Shown here: one piece after another, positions 1 to 9,805 of the stretch | Layout: each line of letters opens with the position of its first letter | Position numbering within the stretch: position 1 is the stretch's first letter | Assembly: GCA_036398095.1 (NCBI GenBank) | Contig: DASWHR010000130.1 | Location: forward strand, 23,503-87,502 | Source of the DNA: DASWHR01 sp036398095 | Lineage (GTDB): Bacteria; Actinomycetota; AC-67 | Length of the DNA: 64,000 bases | Reading direction: 5' to 3' | Notes under the pieces: generated by a model | Seen by the model: only the letters and a program-made list of their open reading frames with translations | Databases searched by the model: none | What the model was told of the DNA's origin: nothing | Program-made: the position numbers and the translations under genes

Positions 1-323
1 GCCGCGGCGAACTGCTCGGCATCGACATCGACCCGTTCGTCGTCGACCAGAAGCAGGCCCCCCGATGCCGCTTCGATCAGCGCGGGACTCCCGAGAGCCC
101 GGCGCGCCCGGCTGGCAAGCACGTCGAGGTTGCCGAACGGATCGGCCGGCTCGCGCTCGCCCCAAAGCGCTTCGACGAGCAGATCCTTCGGGACAAGCGT
201 GCCCCTGCGCGTCGCCAAGAACGCGACGAGCGAGCGGGTCCGGCGGCCGCCGAAGCGCTCCTTGGGAACGACCTGCTCCCCGATGCGGACGGCGAAGCGG
301 CCGAGCAGGCGGATCCGGACCAT
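1..323 (-). CDS. SARP/BTAD-type transcriptional regulator, N-terminal part (cut by window edge)
   Basis: The reading frame starts with ATG at 323 and runs open off the left edge, so only about 107 N-terminal residues are visible. They begin MVRIRLLGRFAVRIGEQVVP and continue through a GGRRTRSLVAFLA segment and LVPKDLLVEALWG. This is the typical start of the OmpR-like winged-helix DNA-binding domain found in SARP and AfsR-type regulators, which is normally followed by a bacterial transcriptional activator (BTAD) domain and sometimes by AAA and TPR regions. It is divergent from the PAS/cupin pair at 412, so the 88-bp gap probably carries promoters for both. What lies C-terminal cannot be seen. 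Confidence 0.78.
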   Translation of the reverse strand, partial: MVRIRLLGRFAVRIGEQVVPKERFGGRRTRSLVAFLATRRGTLVPKDLLVEALWGEREPADPFGNLDVLASRARRALGSPALIEAASGGLLLVDDERVDVDAEQFAA

Positions 324-411
324 TGTGGACGGGACTATCGCCCGGTCGCAAGGATTCTGCAAGCGCACGCGCCTACCTTCGCTTCACGGAATCGAGGAGA
401 GGAGGCAGACG

Positions 412-792
412 ATGACGACCCACCAGCAGGCGATCGCGGAGCTGGCCGAGCATCTCCGCCCGATCTTCGAGCACAGCCCCGACGGCCTGTACATCTGGCT
501 GGACGAGTCGAACAAGCGCTGCAACGACCGGCTCGCGAAGATGTTCGGATGCACGGCCGCGGAGTGGGAGGCTGCCGGCGACTTCGCACGCACGTTCGTC
601 GACGACGCCGACCGCGGGCTGTACGTGTGGCACTACCAGAACCGGGTCGCGGAGCTGCAGTTCCCGGTGACGTTCCGCTTCCGCGGCAGGCGCAAAGACG
701 GATCGGTCTTCGGCGCAGAGACCGACATGATCCCGCTGACCTACGGCGGGCACACCGTCGCATTCCACTTCGTGCGCGAAGTCCAGATGTGA
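412..792 (+). CDS. Small single-domain PAS protein
   Basis: This is a 126-residue protein. The sequence HSPDGLYIWLDE, then AKMFGCTAAEW, then FRFRGRRKDGSVFGAE shows a complete PAS sensor fold with nothing else attached. PAS domains bind small ligands or cofactors, or mediate protein contacts. With no kinase, cyclase or HTH output domain this one must act through a partner or as a stand-alone ligand binder. The start at 412 is chosen because a GAGGAGAGGAGG Shine-Dalgarno lies just upstream; the frame is open further upstream, but that part overlaps the divergent regulator. The cupin gene follows after 17 bp, so the two are probably co-transcribed. The ligand is unknown. Confidence 0.72.
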   Translation: MTTHQQAIAELAEHLRPIFEHSPDGLYIWLDESNKRCNDRLAKMFGCTAAEWEAAGDFARTFVDDADRGLYVWHYQNRVAELQFPVTFRFRGRRKDGSVFGAETDMIPLTYGGHTVAFHFVREVQM

Positions 793-809
793 CAGAAGGA
801 GGGACGGAC

Positions 810-1169
810 ATGCAACAGACGGAGCACAAGACCTTCGAGAAGCCGGACGAGGTGCGCTCGTTCCCCAACGGCAAAGCGGAGATCCTTGAGATCGGCGACG
901 CAGAGATCGGACGGCTGGTGTTCGAGCCGGGCTGGCGCTGGTCGAACGACGTGAAGCCGCTGGCGGGCACGGCGAGCTGCGAGGCGCCGCACTTCCAGTA
1001 CCACCTCGCGGGACGACTGGCGATCCTTATGGACGACGGGACGGAGTTCGTCGCGGAGCCGGGGGACGTAACCTCGCTGCCGAGCGGGCACGACGCATGG
1101 GTCGTCGGCGACGAGCCGGTCGTGGTGGTGGACTGGTTCGGCGCGAGCAACTACGCGAAGACGCACTGA
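810..1169 (+). CDS. Cupin-domain protein
   Basis: A 119-residue protein with a single small beta-barrel cupin. The core reads PHFQYHLAGRLAILMDDG, then EFVAEPGDVTSLPSGHDAWVVG, corresponding to the two conserved cupin motifs with the G-D-x-x-x-x-P-x-G-H turn. Small cupins of this kind bind metals or small molecules, and the sequence does not identify the ligand. The start at 810 follows an AGAAGGAGGG ribosome binding site. It is the second gene of a short transcription unit with the PAS protein, and it is closed by a strong hairpin at 1183-1214. Confidence 0.72.
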   Translation: MQQTEHKTFEKPDEVRSFPNGKAEILEIGDAEIGRLVFEPGWRWSNDVKPLAGTASCEAPHFQYHLAGRLAILMDDGTEFVAEPGDVTSLPSGHDAWVVGDEPVVVVDWFGASNYAKTH

Positions 1170-1182
1170 CATCGCCGCTTCA

Positions 1183-1214
1183 GAACAGAGCGAGGGTTAT
1201 CCCTCGCTCTGTTC
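1183..1214. terminator. Perfect 14-bp hairpin between convergent genes
   Basis: The arms GAACAGAGCGAGGG (1183-1196) and CCCTCGCTCTGTTC (1201-1214) pair perfectly around the loop TTAT. It sits between the end of the cupin gene and the end of the convergent CHRD gene, so it could end transcripts from both strands. There is no clear T-run on either side, so it may be a transcript 3'-end stabiliser or a non-canonical terminator. Confidence 0.6.
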
Positions 1215-1249
1215 GGTGCCGTTGATCTAACCGCTCGTCTCGCTCTGGG

Positions 1250-1720
1250 CTATCCGGTGGTGAGCTGCCCGCGGACCGCGCCGGCCGGAAAGTCGCTGGT
1301 GTGAACGTTGACGTAATAATCCGACGGGTTCAAGCGGATCGCGTCGATGAGGCTCTTGTCGGCGCTGGTGCATCCGATCGCCTCGCCGTCGGCGGCGGGC
1401 GCTGACAAGGTCACCACGACCGGACCGGGTACGCCGGCCTCGCCGCGGTGAATGTGTGCTGCCGCTGCCGGCAACGTGATGTTGGAGACGTTGAGCTGCC
1501 AGCACACCTCGCCGCGACCTTTGTTGAGCGTGACGATCGCGGTGCCGGTGCCGTCGGCATCGCCCGGGCCGGGAACCTCGTTGGCTCCGTTGAGCTCAGC
1601 CTCGTGCCACTGGCCACCGCCGCCCGGGGCTCCCCGGATCTTGCCTGCAAACGACGGCGCGGCCGCCCCAACCAGCAGAACGCAGAGCACCGTCAGGATG
1701 GTAAGGCTTCTTCGTACCAT
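1250..1720 (-). CDS. Secreted CHRD-domain protein
   Basis: A 156-residue exported protein. It begins with a signal peptide (MVRRSLTILTVLCVLLVGAA, cleavage near SFA-GK). A single CHRD domain follows, recognised from LNGANEVPGPGDADGTGTA, VCWQLNVSNITLP, the histidine pair in AAHIHRGEAGVPGPVVVTL, and YVNVHTSDFPAGAVRGQL. CHRD domains were named from chordin and occur in many bacterial extracytoplasmic proteins; their biochemical role is unresolved. The start at 1720 is preceded by GGAGGAGGG. It is monocistronic and convergent with the cupin gene. Confidence 0.82.
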   Translation of the reverse strand: MVRRSLTILTVLCVLLVGAAAPSFAGKIRGAPGGGGQWHEAELNGANEVPGPGDADGTGTAIVTLNKGRGEVCWQLNVSNITLPAAAAHIHRGEAGVPGPVVVTLSAPAADGEAIGCTSADKSLIDAIRLNPSDYYVNVHTSDFPAGAVRGQLTTG

Positions 1721-1976
1721 GCGCCCTCCTCCCGAAGACCGATATGAGGAGGATACCCGATTCGGGGATGGGCCAATCCGCCGCGCTGCGGGTGCGCCGG
1801 GGCCACACGTGCACCGGCGAAGCCTCGTCGGCTGCTCTCGCCGGGCCTGATTCCAGCGAAGCTCTTCGAAACGCGCGAAGTCGCGGTCCAAGGAGGCAAG
1901 CGAATGGCCGCTCGCTCTTCATCATGCCCACAGGCTAGGCCAGGGGGACGACACGATCACGCAAGCTCGGAGACAA

Positions 1977-2579
1977 CTACTCTGTGATGCGCTTGCGCGC
2001 TTCACGGTTGATGCGTCGATCCAGAGACCGCATCTGTTCGACCAACTTCGGCTCGTTGCGCGATACCTCTTCGAGACGCCGTTCGATGTAGTCGTAGTCC
2101 AAGTCCTCATAGCGAGCGCTCACGATCGCCATCGCCGACATGTATTCGCGACTGCGCCCGGTCGGATTCGCGGTCAGTTGCCGAAGCCGGTCGAGGTACA
2201 AGTCGTCGACGCCGATCACCTTCACGTCGGCACCGCCGACGTGCTCAGTTATCGCCTTCGAGGGATCTCCATCGATCACTGAGTCGGGGAACTCGACGGC
2301 GACCGTCGGCACTCCTGGATGGAACCAATGCCGTCCCTCCCGATCGAAGCCCGCATCGCGAAGTCGTCGCTCGTCCGATCGCGAGACCGGAGCGCAGATG
2401 TCAAGGTCGGTCGGATGGTACGCGTCGCGCGTCCAGTACTCCTCGGCAGTGCCGCCGACGACGATCGAATCGCCACCCACGAGGAGTCCGATCGCGGCCG
2501 CGACCAACAGATGGCGGCGCACTTGCTTTCCCTCGTCGGCGGCCTCGTGGAGCAGCGAGGCAACCGTGGGCTCACTCAT
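1977..2579 (-). CDS. Nucleotidyltransferase-fold protein paired with an HTH regulator
   Basis: A 200-residue protein. The segment IVVGGTAEEYW followed by PTDLDICAPVS matches the nucleotidyltransferase core pattern hGG(S/T)...DhDh, with D-x-D as the predicted metal-binding pair. Further family-like features are RDAGFDREGRHWFHPG and VIGVDDLYLDRLRQL. The ATG at 2579 overlaps the 3' end of the upstream HTH gene by 8 bp, so the two are translationally coupled. HTH plus nucleotidyltransferase pairs occur among toxin-antitoxin-like and abortive-infection-like modules, but the direction of any toxicity cannot be read from sequence. A housekeeping nucleotidyltransferase is unlikely given the partner. 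Function is not known. Confidence 0.68.
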   Translation of the reverse strand: MSEPTVASLLHEAADEGKQVRRHLLVAAAIGLLVGGDSIVVGGTAEEYWTRDAYHPTDLDICAPVSRSDERRLRDAGFDREGRHWFHPGVPTVAVEFPDSVIDGDPSKAITEHVGGADVKVIGVDDLYLDRLRQLTANPTGRSREYMSAMAIVSARYEDLDYDYIERRLEEVSRNEPKLVEQMRSLDRRINREARKRITE

Positions 2580-2907
2580 GCTCTATGCCCGCGGCTTCGA
2601 GCGCGCGCGCTTCGACGGATGAAGGGTCCCGCTCCCATGGATCGAACCGATAGCCATCGAGGGCGACGCGAACCCGGCGCACGCGTTCGCGTCGCGAAAC
2701 CGATCCGCCGAACGTGATGTGGATCGGTTCCCCGATCTCCAAGGCGATCCGTTCGATCAACTCGGGCGAAGCGGTGACTCGTCCAGCCTCGGCTCGAGAG
2801 ATCGCCGACTGCGTCGTTCCGACCCGCGCGGCGAGTTCGACCTGGGTTAGGCCCGCATGCTTGCGCGCGCGGGCGAGATCGAGACCGATCCGTCGAGCGA
2901 CGTTCAT
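2572..2907 (-). CDS. XRE/Cro-type helix-turn-helix regulator
   Basis: A 111-residue protein. Residues 6-60 form a standard Cro/XRE HTH: LDLARARKHAGLTQVELAARVG, then TTQSAISRAEAGRVTASPELI. The C-terminal half has SRRERVRRVRVALDGYRFDPW and no recognised domain. It is the first gene of a two-gene operon with the nucleotidyltransferase. A 9-bp perfect inverted repeat lies 10-31 bp upstream of its start codon, in the right place for autoregulation, as is usual for the antitoxin or regulator member of such pairs. No clear Shine-Dalgarno is seen ahead of the ATG. Confidence 0.8.
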   Translation of the reverse strand: MNVARRIGLDLARARKHAGLTQVELAARVGTTQSAISRAEAGRVTASPELIERIALEIGEPIHITFGGSVSRRERVRRVRVALDGYRFDPWERDPSSVEARALEAAGIEHE

Positions 2908-2916
2908 GAAGGAAAT

Positions 2917-2938
2917 GATATAGCGTTAGCGCTATATC
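2917..2938. promoter_or_regulatory. Palindromic operator upstream of the XRE gene
   Basis: GATATAGCG (2917-2925) and CGCTATATC (2930-2938) are a perfect inverted repeat with a TTAG spacer. It lies just upstream of the HTH start codon and is AT-rich in a GC-rich background, so it probably overlaps the -10 region. This is the likely binding site of the encoded XRE protein (autorepression). Confidence 0.62.
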
Positions 2939-2945
2939 TGCAACA

Positions 2946-3369
2946 TCAACTCACCGCTTTCTTTAGGAGCGCGCGGATCTTTGCTTCATCGGCGTCGGTC
3001 AGCTCCTTCAGGGCGAAGGAAGTCGGCCACATGGCGCCGTTGTCGAGGTTGGCCTCGTCGCTGAAGCCCAACGTCGCGTACCTTGATTTGAACTTCTGCG
3101 CGCTTTGGAAGAAGCAGACGACCTTGCCGTCTTTGGCGTACGCCGGCATCCCGTACCAAGTTTTCGGCGACAGGGCAGGCGCGCTGGCTTTGATGATGGC
3201 ATGGAGGCGCGTCGCCATGGCGCGATCCGGTCCCGGCATTTCGGCGATCTTGGCGAGCAGAGCGCTTTCCCCGTCCGCCTTCATCGCCTCGGCCTTCAAC
3301 TCCTGGGCGCGCTCCTTCATCGCGGCTCGTTCGTCAGCCGTGAATCCCTTGGACTTCGCGGGTTTCCTT

Positions 3370-3377
<8 letters not shown>
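2946..3377 (-). CDS. DUF1801-family protein
   Basis: A 143-residue cytosolic protein. The N-terminal third is charged and helical ([20 protein letters not shown]). The conserved core reads [20 protein letters not shown], then [20 protein letters not shown], then [20 protein letters not shown]. This is the DUF1801 fold, whose best-known relatives include YdhG/FrataxinB-like proteins. The role is unknown. It is the last gene of the katG-NTF2-DUF1801 unit and overlaps the NTF2-like gene by 8 bp, so a link to oxidative or metal stress is plausible but inferred. Confidence 0.78.
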
Positions 3378-6122
<2,745 letters not shown>

Positions 6123-8642
6123 CTACCGGAAGTCGAAGTTCGCTCGGTGGTAGGTGCCGTCGATGAGCTTGACGATGAGTTGCCGGCAGGTGTCGCGCCA
6201 GTCCGACGACGTCTTCCACGGATATCGGTAACGCCCCGCAGAGAATGTCAGTCCCTGAGGGGTCGCCGTGGTCGGCGAGCCGGCGATCTGCTCCCCGAAC
6301 GAGTCGCAGGACACCTCGATCGATTGCGGGTAGCCGGCAGCGATGACGGCGGGACCCTGGTCACCGGCCAAGCTGAACACCGCCGTGACGACACGGCCGG
6401 CGGCGAAATCGTTCAACTCCGGGGGATTGGCGACCGGCGTGAAGAAGCCGTCGAAGTCGAAGATGACATCGAATTCGCACGGTGCGCTGGCGGCGTGGCC
6501 GACGTTGTCAACCGCATCGGCAACCACGCTGAAACGGCCGATCGTCGACGTGTCGAGCGGAATCGTTCCCCCCGAAGGCGTGGCGAGTCCCGACGACGGA
6601 TCCGACGCGGTCCAGGTCGCCTCCGCCGGGTGGCCGAGCAGCGCCGTCGCAGGACAGGACGTGAATCCTATGGAGGGATTCTCCGCGTCGACGTTGACGG
6701 TGAGCTGTGCCGGCGACGACGAGTTCCCGGCGGCATCGGTCGCGATCCCGGTCGCGGTGTGCGGGCCGCTGGTGTCGAACGTGGGCGACGGCGTGACGGA
6801 GGCAATGCCGCTGCCGGGGCTTCCGTCAGCCAGCATCGGGTCCCCGCTATCGCTGATCGTGATTGTGACCGGCGTGCGATACCAGTCGTTCGACGGTCCG
6901 GTTCCGGGTGCGTAATCGGGGGTGCGGTCGGCCGTGAGATTCGGGGCACCGGGGGCGGTCTTGTCGACAACGATCCCGTTCAACGACGACGAGGCGACGT
7001 CGTGGTTCCCGTCGGTTGCGGCGACGTGGTACGAGAACGTTCCCTCGCGCTCGATGAACGCGGCGGACATCGCGGTCGTGGTGACGAACGGCGATGCGGT
7101 CGAGTCGTCGGCGTCGCGATGGAAGAGCTTGTAGGAGACGGGTCCGTCCGGGTCGTTCGAGGCGCCCCACGCGATCGTGAATGCTCCCGTCTTGCTCGGA
7201 CTGGGTCCGCCGGCGCTCAGAATGGGAGTTCCCGGAGTGGTCGGCACCTGATCCTCGAACGCGCCGATGTCGCAATGAGGTCCGGCCGGGCGCGGCTGTC
7301 CCCGCTGGTCGGTCGACAGGCAGGAGGTCGAGACGGCCTTGTCCAGCGCGGCGCTGCCCGGGCCGAGCTTCATCGTCGGCGTGCCGCCGCCGTTGAGCGC
7401 GGGCGGCTGAAGCTTGGGATCGCCGAGCCGGAACCCGCCGGAGCAGGTCGGATCGAACTCGTCGACCAGGTTCTCGCCTCCGTGCGGAACCTGGTCGCAC
7501 GCATGGTCGTGCCCGGCGAAGATGCTGTTCTTCGTCGTTCCGGAGTCGCCGTGATGAGAGATCGCATCTCCGACGTCGCTCCGCGAGCTGTTCTCCGCGA
7601 AGGTGGCGTTGGTAATGGAGAGATTGGACCCGATCGCGCCGTAGACCCCGCCGCCTTCGCCGATCGCAACATTCTGGTAGAAGGTCGAGTTCGTGATCGT
7701 CCCGTCGTGGCCGGCGTGGATCGCCCCACCCTTGTAATTGGAGGTGTTGCTCGCGAAATAGCTATTGCTGACGATCAGCCGGCCCGTCCAGTCGGTGACC
7801 GCCCCGCCCGTGTTGTTCGTGAATGTCGAGCGCGAGATCGAAACCGTGCCGAAGCTGAAGACGGCGCCGCCGAGGTCGATAGAGGAGTTGCGGTCGAAGA
7901 CGCTGTCGGTGATGAGCGCGGCTCCGCTATCACCGATCCAGATTGCGCCGCCGTTGTGGTGATTGCCCTCGAGGCTTCTCGTCGTCCGGTTGCCGGTGAA
8001 TATGGAATCGTCGACGAACAAAATCCCCTCGTTTTCGATACCGGCCCCGCTGTTGGCGCCACGGCGGTTGTCGCTGAACGTGGAGTCGAGGACGGTCATG
8101 GTGCCGTCCCAATGGTTGAAGACGGCACCGGAGCCGATGTCGGTAACGGTCACCCGGTCGAGCGTGGTGATGCCGATGTTGTAGAGTGCGCCGCCGCCGA
8201 AGCGCCAGTCGGCGAAGTTGTTGCGCAGCGTGACGTTCTCAAGCCTGAGGTTGCCGGTCCGGGTGACACGAATGAGATGGTCCACGAGGTGCTCGGTTCC
8301 GTCCTGCATCTGAATCGCAGCGCCGTTGCCTCGAATCGTGATCCGCGTATCAACCGCGGGCAGGGCATCGATGGGTCCGGTTTCACCGACAGGCTCGGTA
8401 AACGTGTAGACGCAGCCCGATTGAAGGACGATCGTGTCGTGGCCGGGGCGGTCGGTTTCGTTGTCGGCGAGGTTCATCGCTCGTTGCAGGTCAAGCTCGT
8501 CGTCGAACGACGCGGAGTCGCAAGCGCGAACGGTCATCGTGGCCGCAAAGGCGGCGCGTGCGGGCAGCACGACGACGGTCACAAGCAGGATTGCAACAGT
8601 GACGGTCCCGCGGCTCACCCGGGCGACGGAAAGGCGGTTCAC
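6123..8642 (-). CDS. Exported right-handed beta-helix protein with Ig-like C-terminal modules
   Basis: An 839-residue exported protein. The GTG at 8642 follows a GAGGGGGG site, then a signal peptide (TVTVAILLVTVVVLPARAAFA). Residues of about 60-400 form a parallel beta-helix with repeated rungs such as TVTDIGSGAVFN, DSTFSDNRRG, NSTFYQNVAIGEGGGVYG and NATFAENSSRSDVG. This resembles polymorphic outer-membrane-like or pectate-lyase-like repeat proteins that close with QRGQPRPAGPHCDIGAFE. The C-terminal half has fibronectin- or Ig-like modules (PTTPGTPILSAGGPSPSKTG, IVVDKTAPGAPNLT). Such proteins are usually surface adhesins or carbohydrate-active; no catalytic motif is evident. Confidence 0.8.
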   Translation of the reverse strand: MNRLSVARVSRGTVTVAILLVTVVVLPARAAFAATMTVRACDSASFDDELDLQRAMNLADNETDRPGHDTIVLQSGCVYTFTEPVGETGPIDALPAVDTRITIRGNGAAIQMQDGTEHLVDHLIRVTRTGNLRLENVTLRNNFADWRFGGGALYNIGITTLDRVTVTDIGSGAVFNHWDGTMTVLDSTFSDNRRGANSGAGIENEGILFVDDSIFTGNRTTRSLEGNHHNGGAIWIGDSGAALITDSVFDRNSSIDLGGAVFSFGTVSISRSTFTNNTGGAVTDWTGRLIVSNSYFASNTSNYKGGAIHAGHDGTITNSTFYQNVAIGEGGGVYGAIGSNLSITNATFAENSSRSDVGDAISHHGDSGTTKNSIFAGHDHACDQVPHGGENLVDEFDPTCSGGFRLGDPKLQPPALNGGGTPTMKLGPGSAALDKAVSTSCLSTDQRGQPRPAGPHCDIGAFEDQVPTTPGTPILSAGGPSPSKTGAFTIAWGASNDPDGPVSYKLFHRDADDSTASPFVTTTAMSAAFIEREGTFSYHVAATDGNHDVASSSLNGIVVDKTAPGAPNLTADRTPDYAPGTGPSNDWYRTPVTITISDSGDPMLADGSPGSGIASVTPSPTFDTSGPHTATGIATDAAGNSSSPAQLTVNVDAENPSIGFTSCPATALLGHPAEATWTASDPSSGLATPSGGTIPLDTSTIGRFSVVADAVDNVGHAASAPCEFDVIFDFDGFFTPVANPPELNDFAAGRVVTAVFSLAGDQGPAVIAAGYPQSIEVSCDSFGEQIAGSPTTATPQGLTFSAGRYRYPWKTSSDWRDTCRQLIVKLIDGTYHRANFDFR

Positions 8643-8893
8643 GGGATCCCCCCTCGCGGCGGCTGACGGGGTCCGCCGCTGTGGATCATTGTCATGCCAC
8701 GTGAAGCAACCAGTCAAGGTTCGGCACCCATCCGAATCCTTCGCCTCCCGAGAGTTCAACACAGATCTGCGCGATGCTCACGAGTCTCGGCATCGAACCT
8801 CCCGACGACCAGCCGTGGGGTTCCGCTGGCTGCGGTGCTCGCGGCTCTCCTGACGCGGCGTGAGAGAATGGGCTCCCTTCGAAAGGAGTGGCC

Positions 8894-9598
8894 GTGAAAG
8901 AGATCGGGCGTAACGAGGTTCGGCGATTGCTCGCATCGGGAGCGCAGCTCGTCGAAGTGCTTCCCGCGAAGGAGTACGACGAGGACCATCTCCCCGGTGC
9001 GATCAACGTGCCGCTGCGCAAGCTTGAGACGGAGGCACGAACGGTCCTCGACCCCGCCCGGCCGGTGATCGTGTACTGCTGGGACAGCGCCTGAGACATA
9101 AGCCCACGAGCCGCGTGGCGGCTCGATAGTTTCGGCTTCTCCGAAGTCTACGACTACAAGGAGGGGAAGCTCGATTGGCTCGCCGCCGGCCTGCCGAGCG
9201 AAGGCGAGAACGCGCAGCACCCGCGCGCCGCCGACGTCGCCCGCAGCGACGCACCGACATGCGGCCTCGACGAACGCCTCGGCGAGGTTCGCGAACGCGT
9301 GCGGGCGGCGGGCTGGAACGCCTGCGCCGTGGTCAACGACGAGCGAGTCGTGTTCGGGCTGCTGCGGGCGAAGGAGCTTGACGGCGATCCCGCGGTGCGG
9401 ATCGAGGAGGTCATGCGGCCCGGCCCGAGCACCTTCCGCCCGCACGTGGGTATCGCGCAGATGGCCGAGTTCATGGTCGACCACGACCTCGAATCGTCGC
9501 CGATCACGAGCGCTGATGGACGGCTCATCGGAATCCTTCTTCGCGACGACGCCGTGAACGCGGCGCGGCGGGAACACGACAGGCGCGACCATGGATGA
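8894..9598 (+). CDS. Rhodanese-CBS fusion with in-frame TGA, candidate selenoprotein
   Basis: The frame runs from GTG 8894 (AGGAG five bases upstream) to TGA 9596-9598 and encodes 234 residues if TGA 9092-9094 is read through. Residues 1-105 are a rhodanese domain: LVEVLPAKEYDEDHLPGAIN, then VIVYCWDSA (Cys62), then TGA at codon 67, then DISPRAAWRLDSFGF and VYDYKEGKLDWLAAGLP. Homologues, from memory, read YC-x-D-x-x-C-D-(L/M)-S-P-R-A-A, so the TGA replaces a conserved cysteine. Residues of about 115-230 form a CBS-domain pair (ACAVVNDERVVFGLL, VMRPGPSTFRPHVGIAQMAE, SSPITSADGRLIGILL). No other lesion is present. Either selenocysteine is inserted here or this is a single-base nonsense mutation. 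Confidence 0.72.
9092..9124 (+). promoter_or_regulatory. Candidate bacterial SECIS hairpin downstream of in-frame TGA
   Basis: After the TGA (9092-9094) come 13 nt, then GAGCCGC (9108-9114), loop GTG (9115-9117) and GCGGCTC (9118-9124). This is a perfect 7-bp stem whose loop begins 20 nt after the TGA. Bacterial SECIS elements lie inside the coding region just after the UGA, with the apical loop roughly 16-37 nt away and a G among the first loop bases; this one fits. No bulged U is seen in the stem. Confidence 0.45.
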
Positions 9599-9758
9599 GA
9601 GCCCGACCCGCGAGCGACTCGTCTGCTACGAGTGCGGCGACGAGGTCGATTGCTGCGATTTCTGCGACGGCGAATCCTGCCCGAAGGCCATCTGCCGCGG
9701 GTGCGTGATCGTCGCGATCGGCCAGGAGATCCCCCAGGTCCATCCGCACGGAGGATGA
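9591..9758 (+). CDS. Small cysteine-rich (zinc-knuckle-like) protein
   Basis: A 55-residue protein that starts inside the end of the rhodanese-CBS gene (ATGGATGA overlap) and is therefore translationally coupled to it. Eight of its residues are cysteines: LVCYECGDEVDCCDFCDG, then ESCPKAICRGCVIVAIG. The three CxxC knuckles suggest a structural zinc site or a metal/redox role. It ends with ATGA at 9755-9758, where the next gene may begin. No homologous family is recognised with confidence. Its coupling to a sulfur-transfer protein suggests a shared function, but that is inference. Confidence 0.6.
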   Translation: MDESPTRERLVCYECGDEVDCCDFCDGESCPKAICRGCVIVAIGQEIPQVHPHGG

Positions 9759-9805
9759 CGCTCGAGGGAGGTCCGGCGCATCACGACGACGAATCTGTTC
9801 GCGAC

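Noticed and set aside
6147..8666. 839-residue open frame on the plus strand opposite the beta-helix protein
   Set aside because: It is Arg/Gly/Val-rich antisense of a real gene, with no signal peptide, RBS or domain; GC-rich third positions keep antisense frames open.
9092..9094. TGA read as the true end of the rhodanese gene
   Set aside because: It would cut the rhodanese domain in half, and the remaining frame is typical of the family; retained as candidate Sec instead, with nonsense mutation as the alternative.
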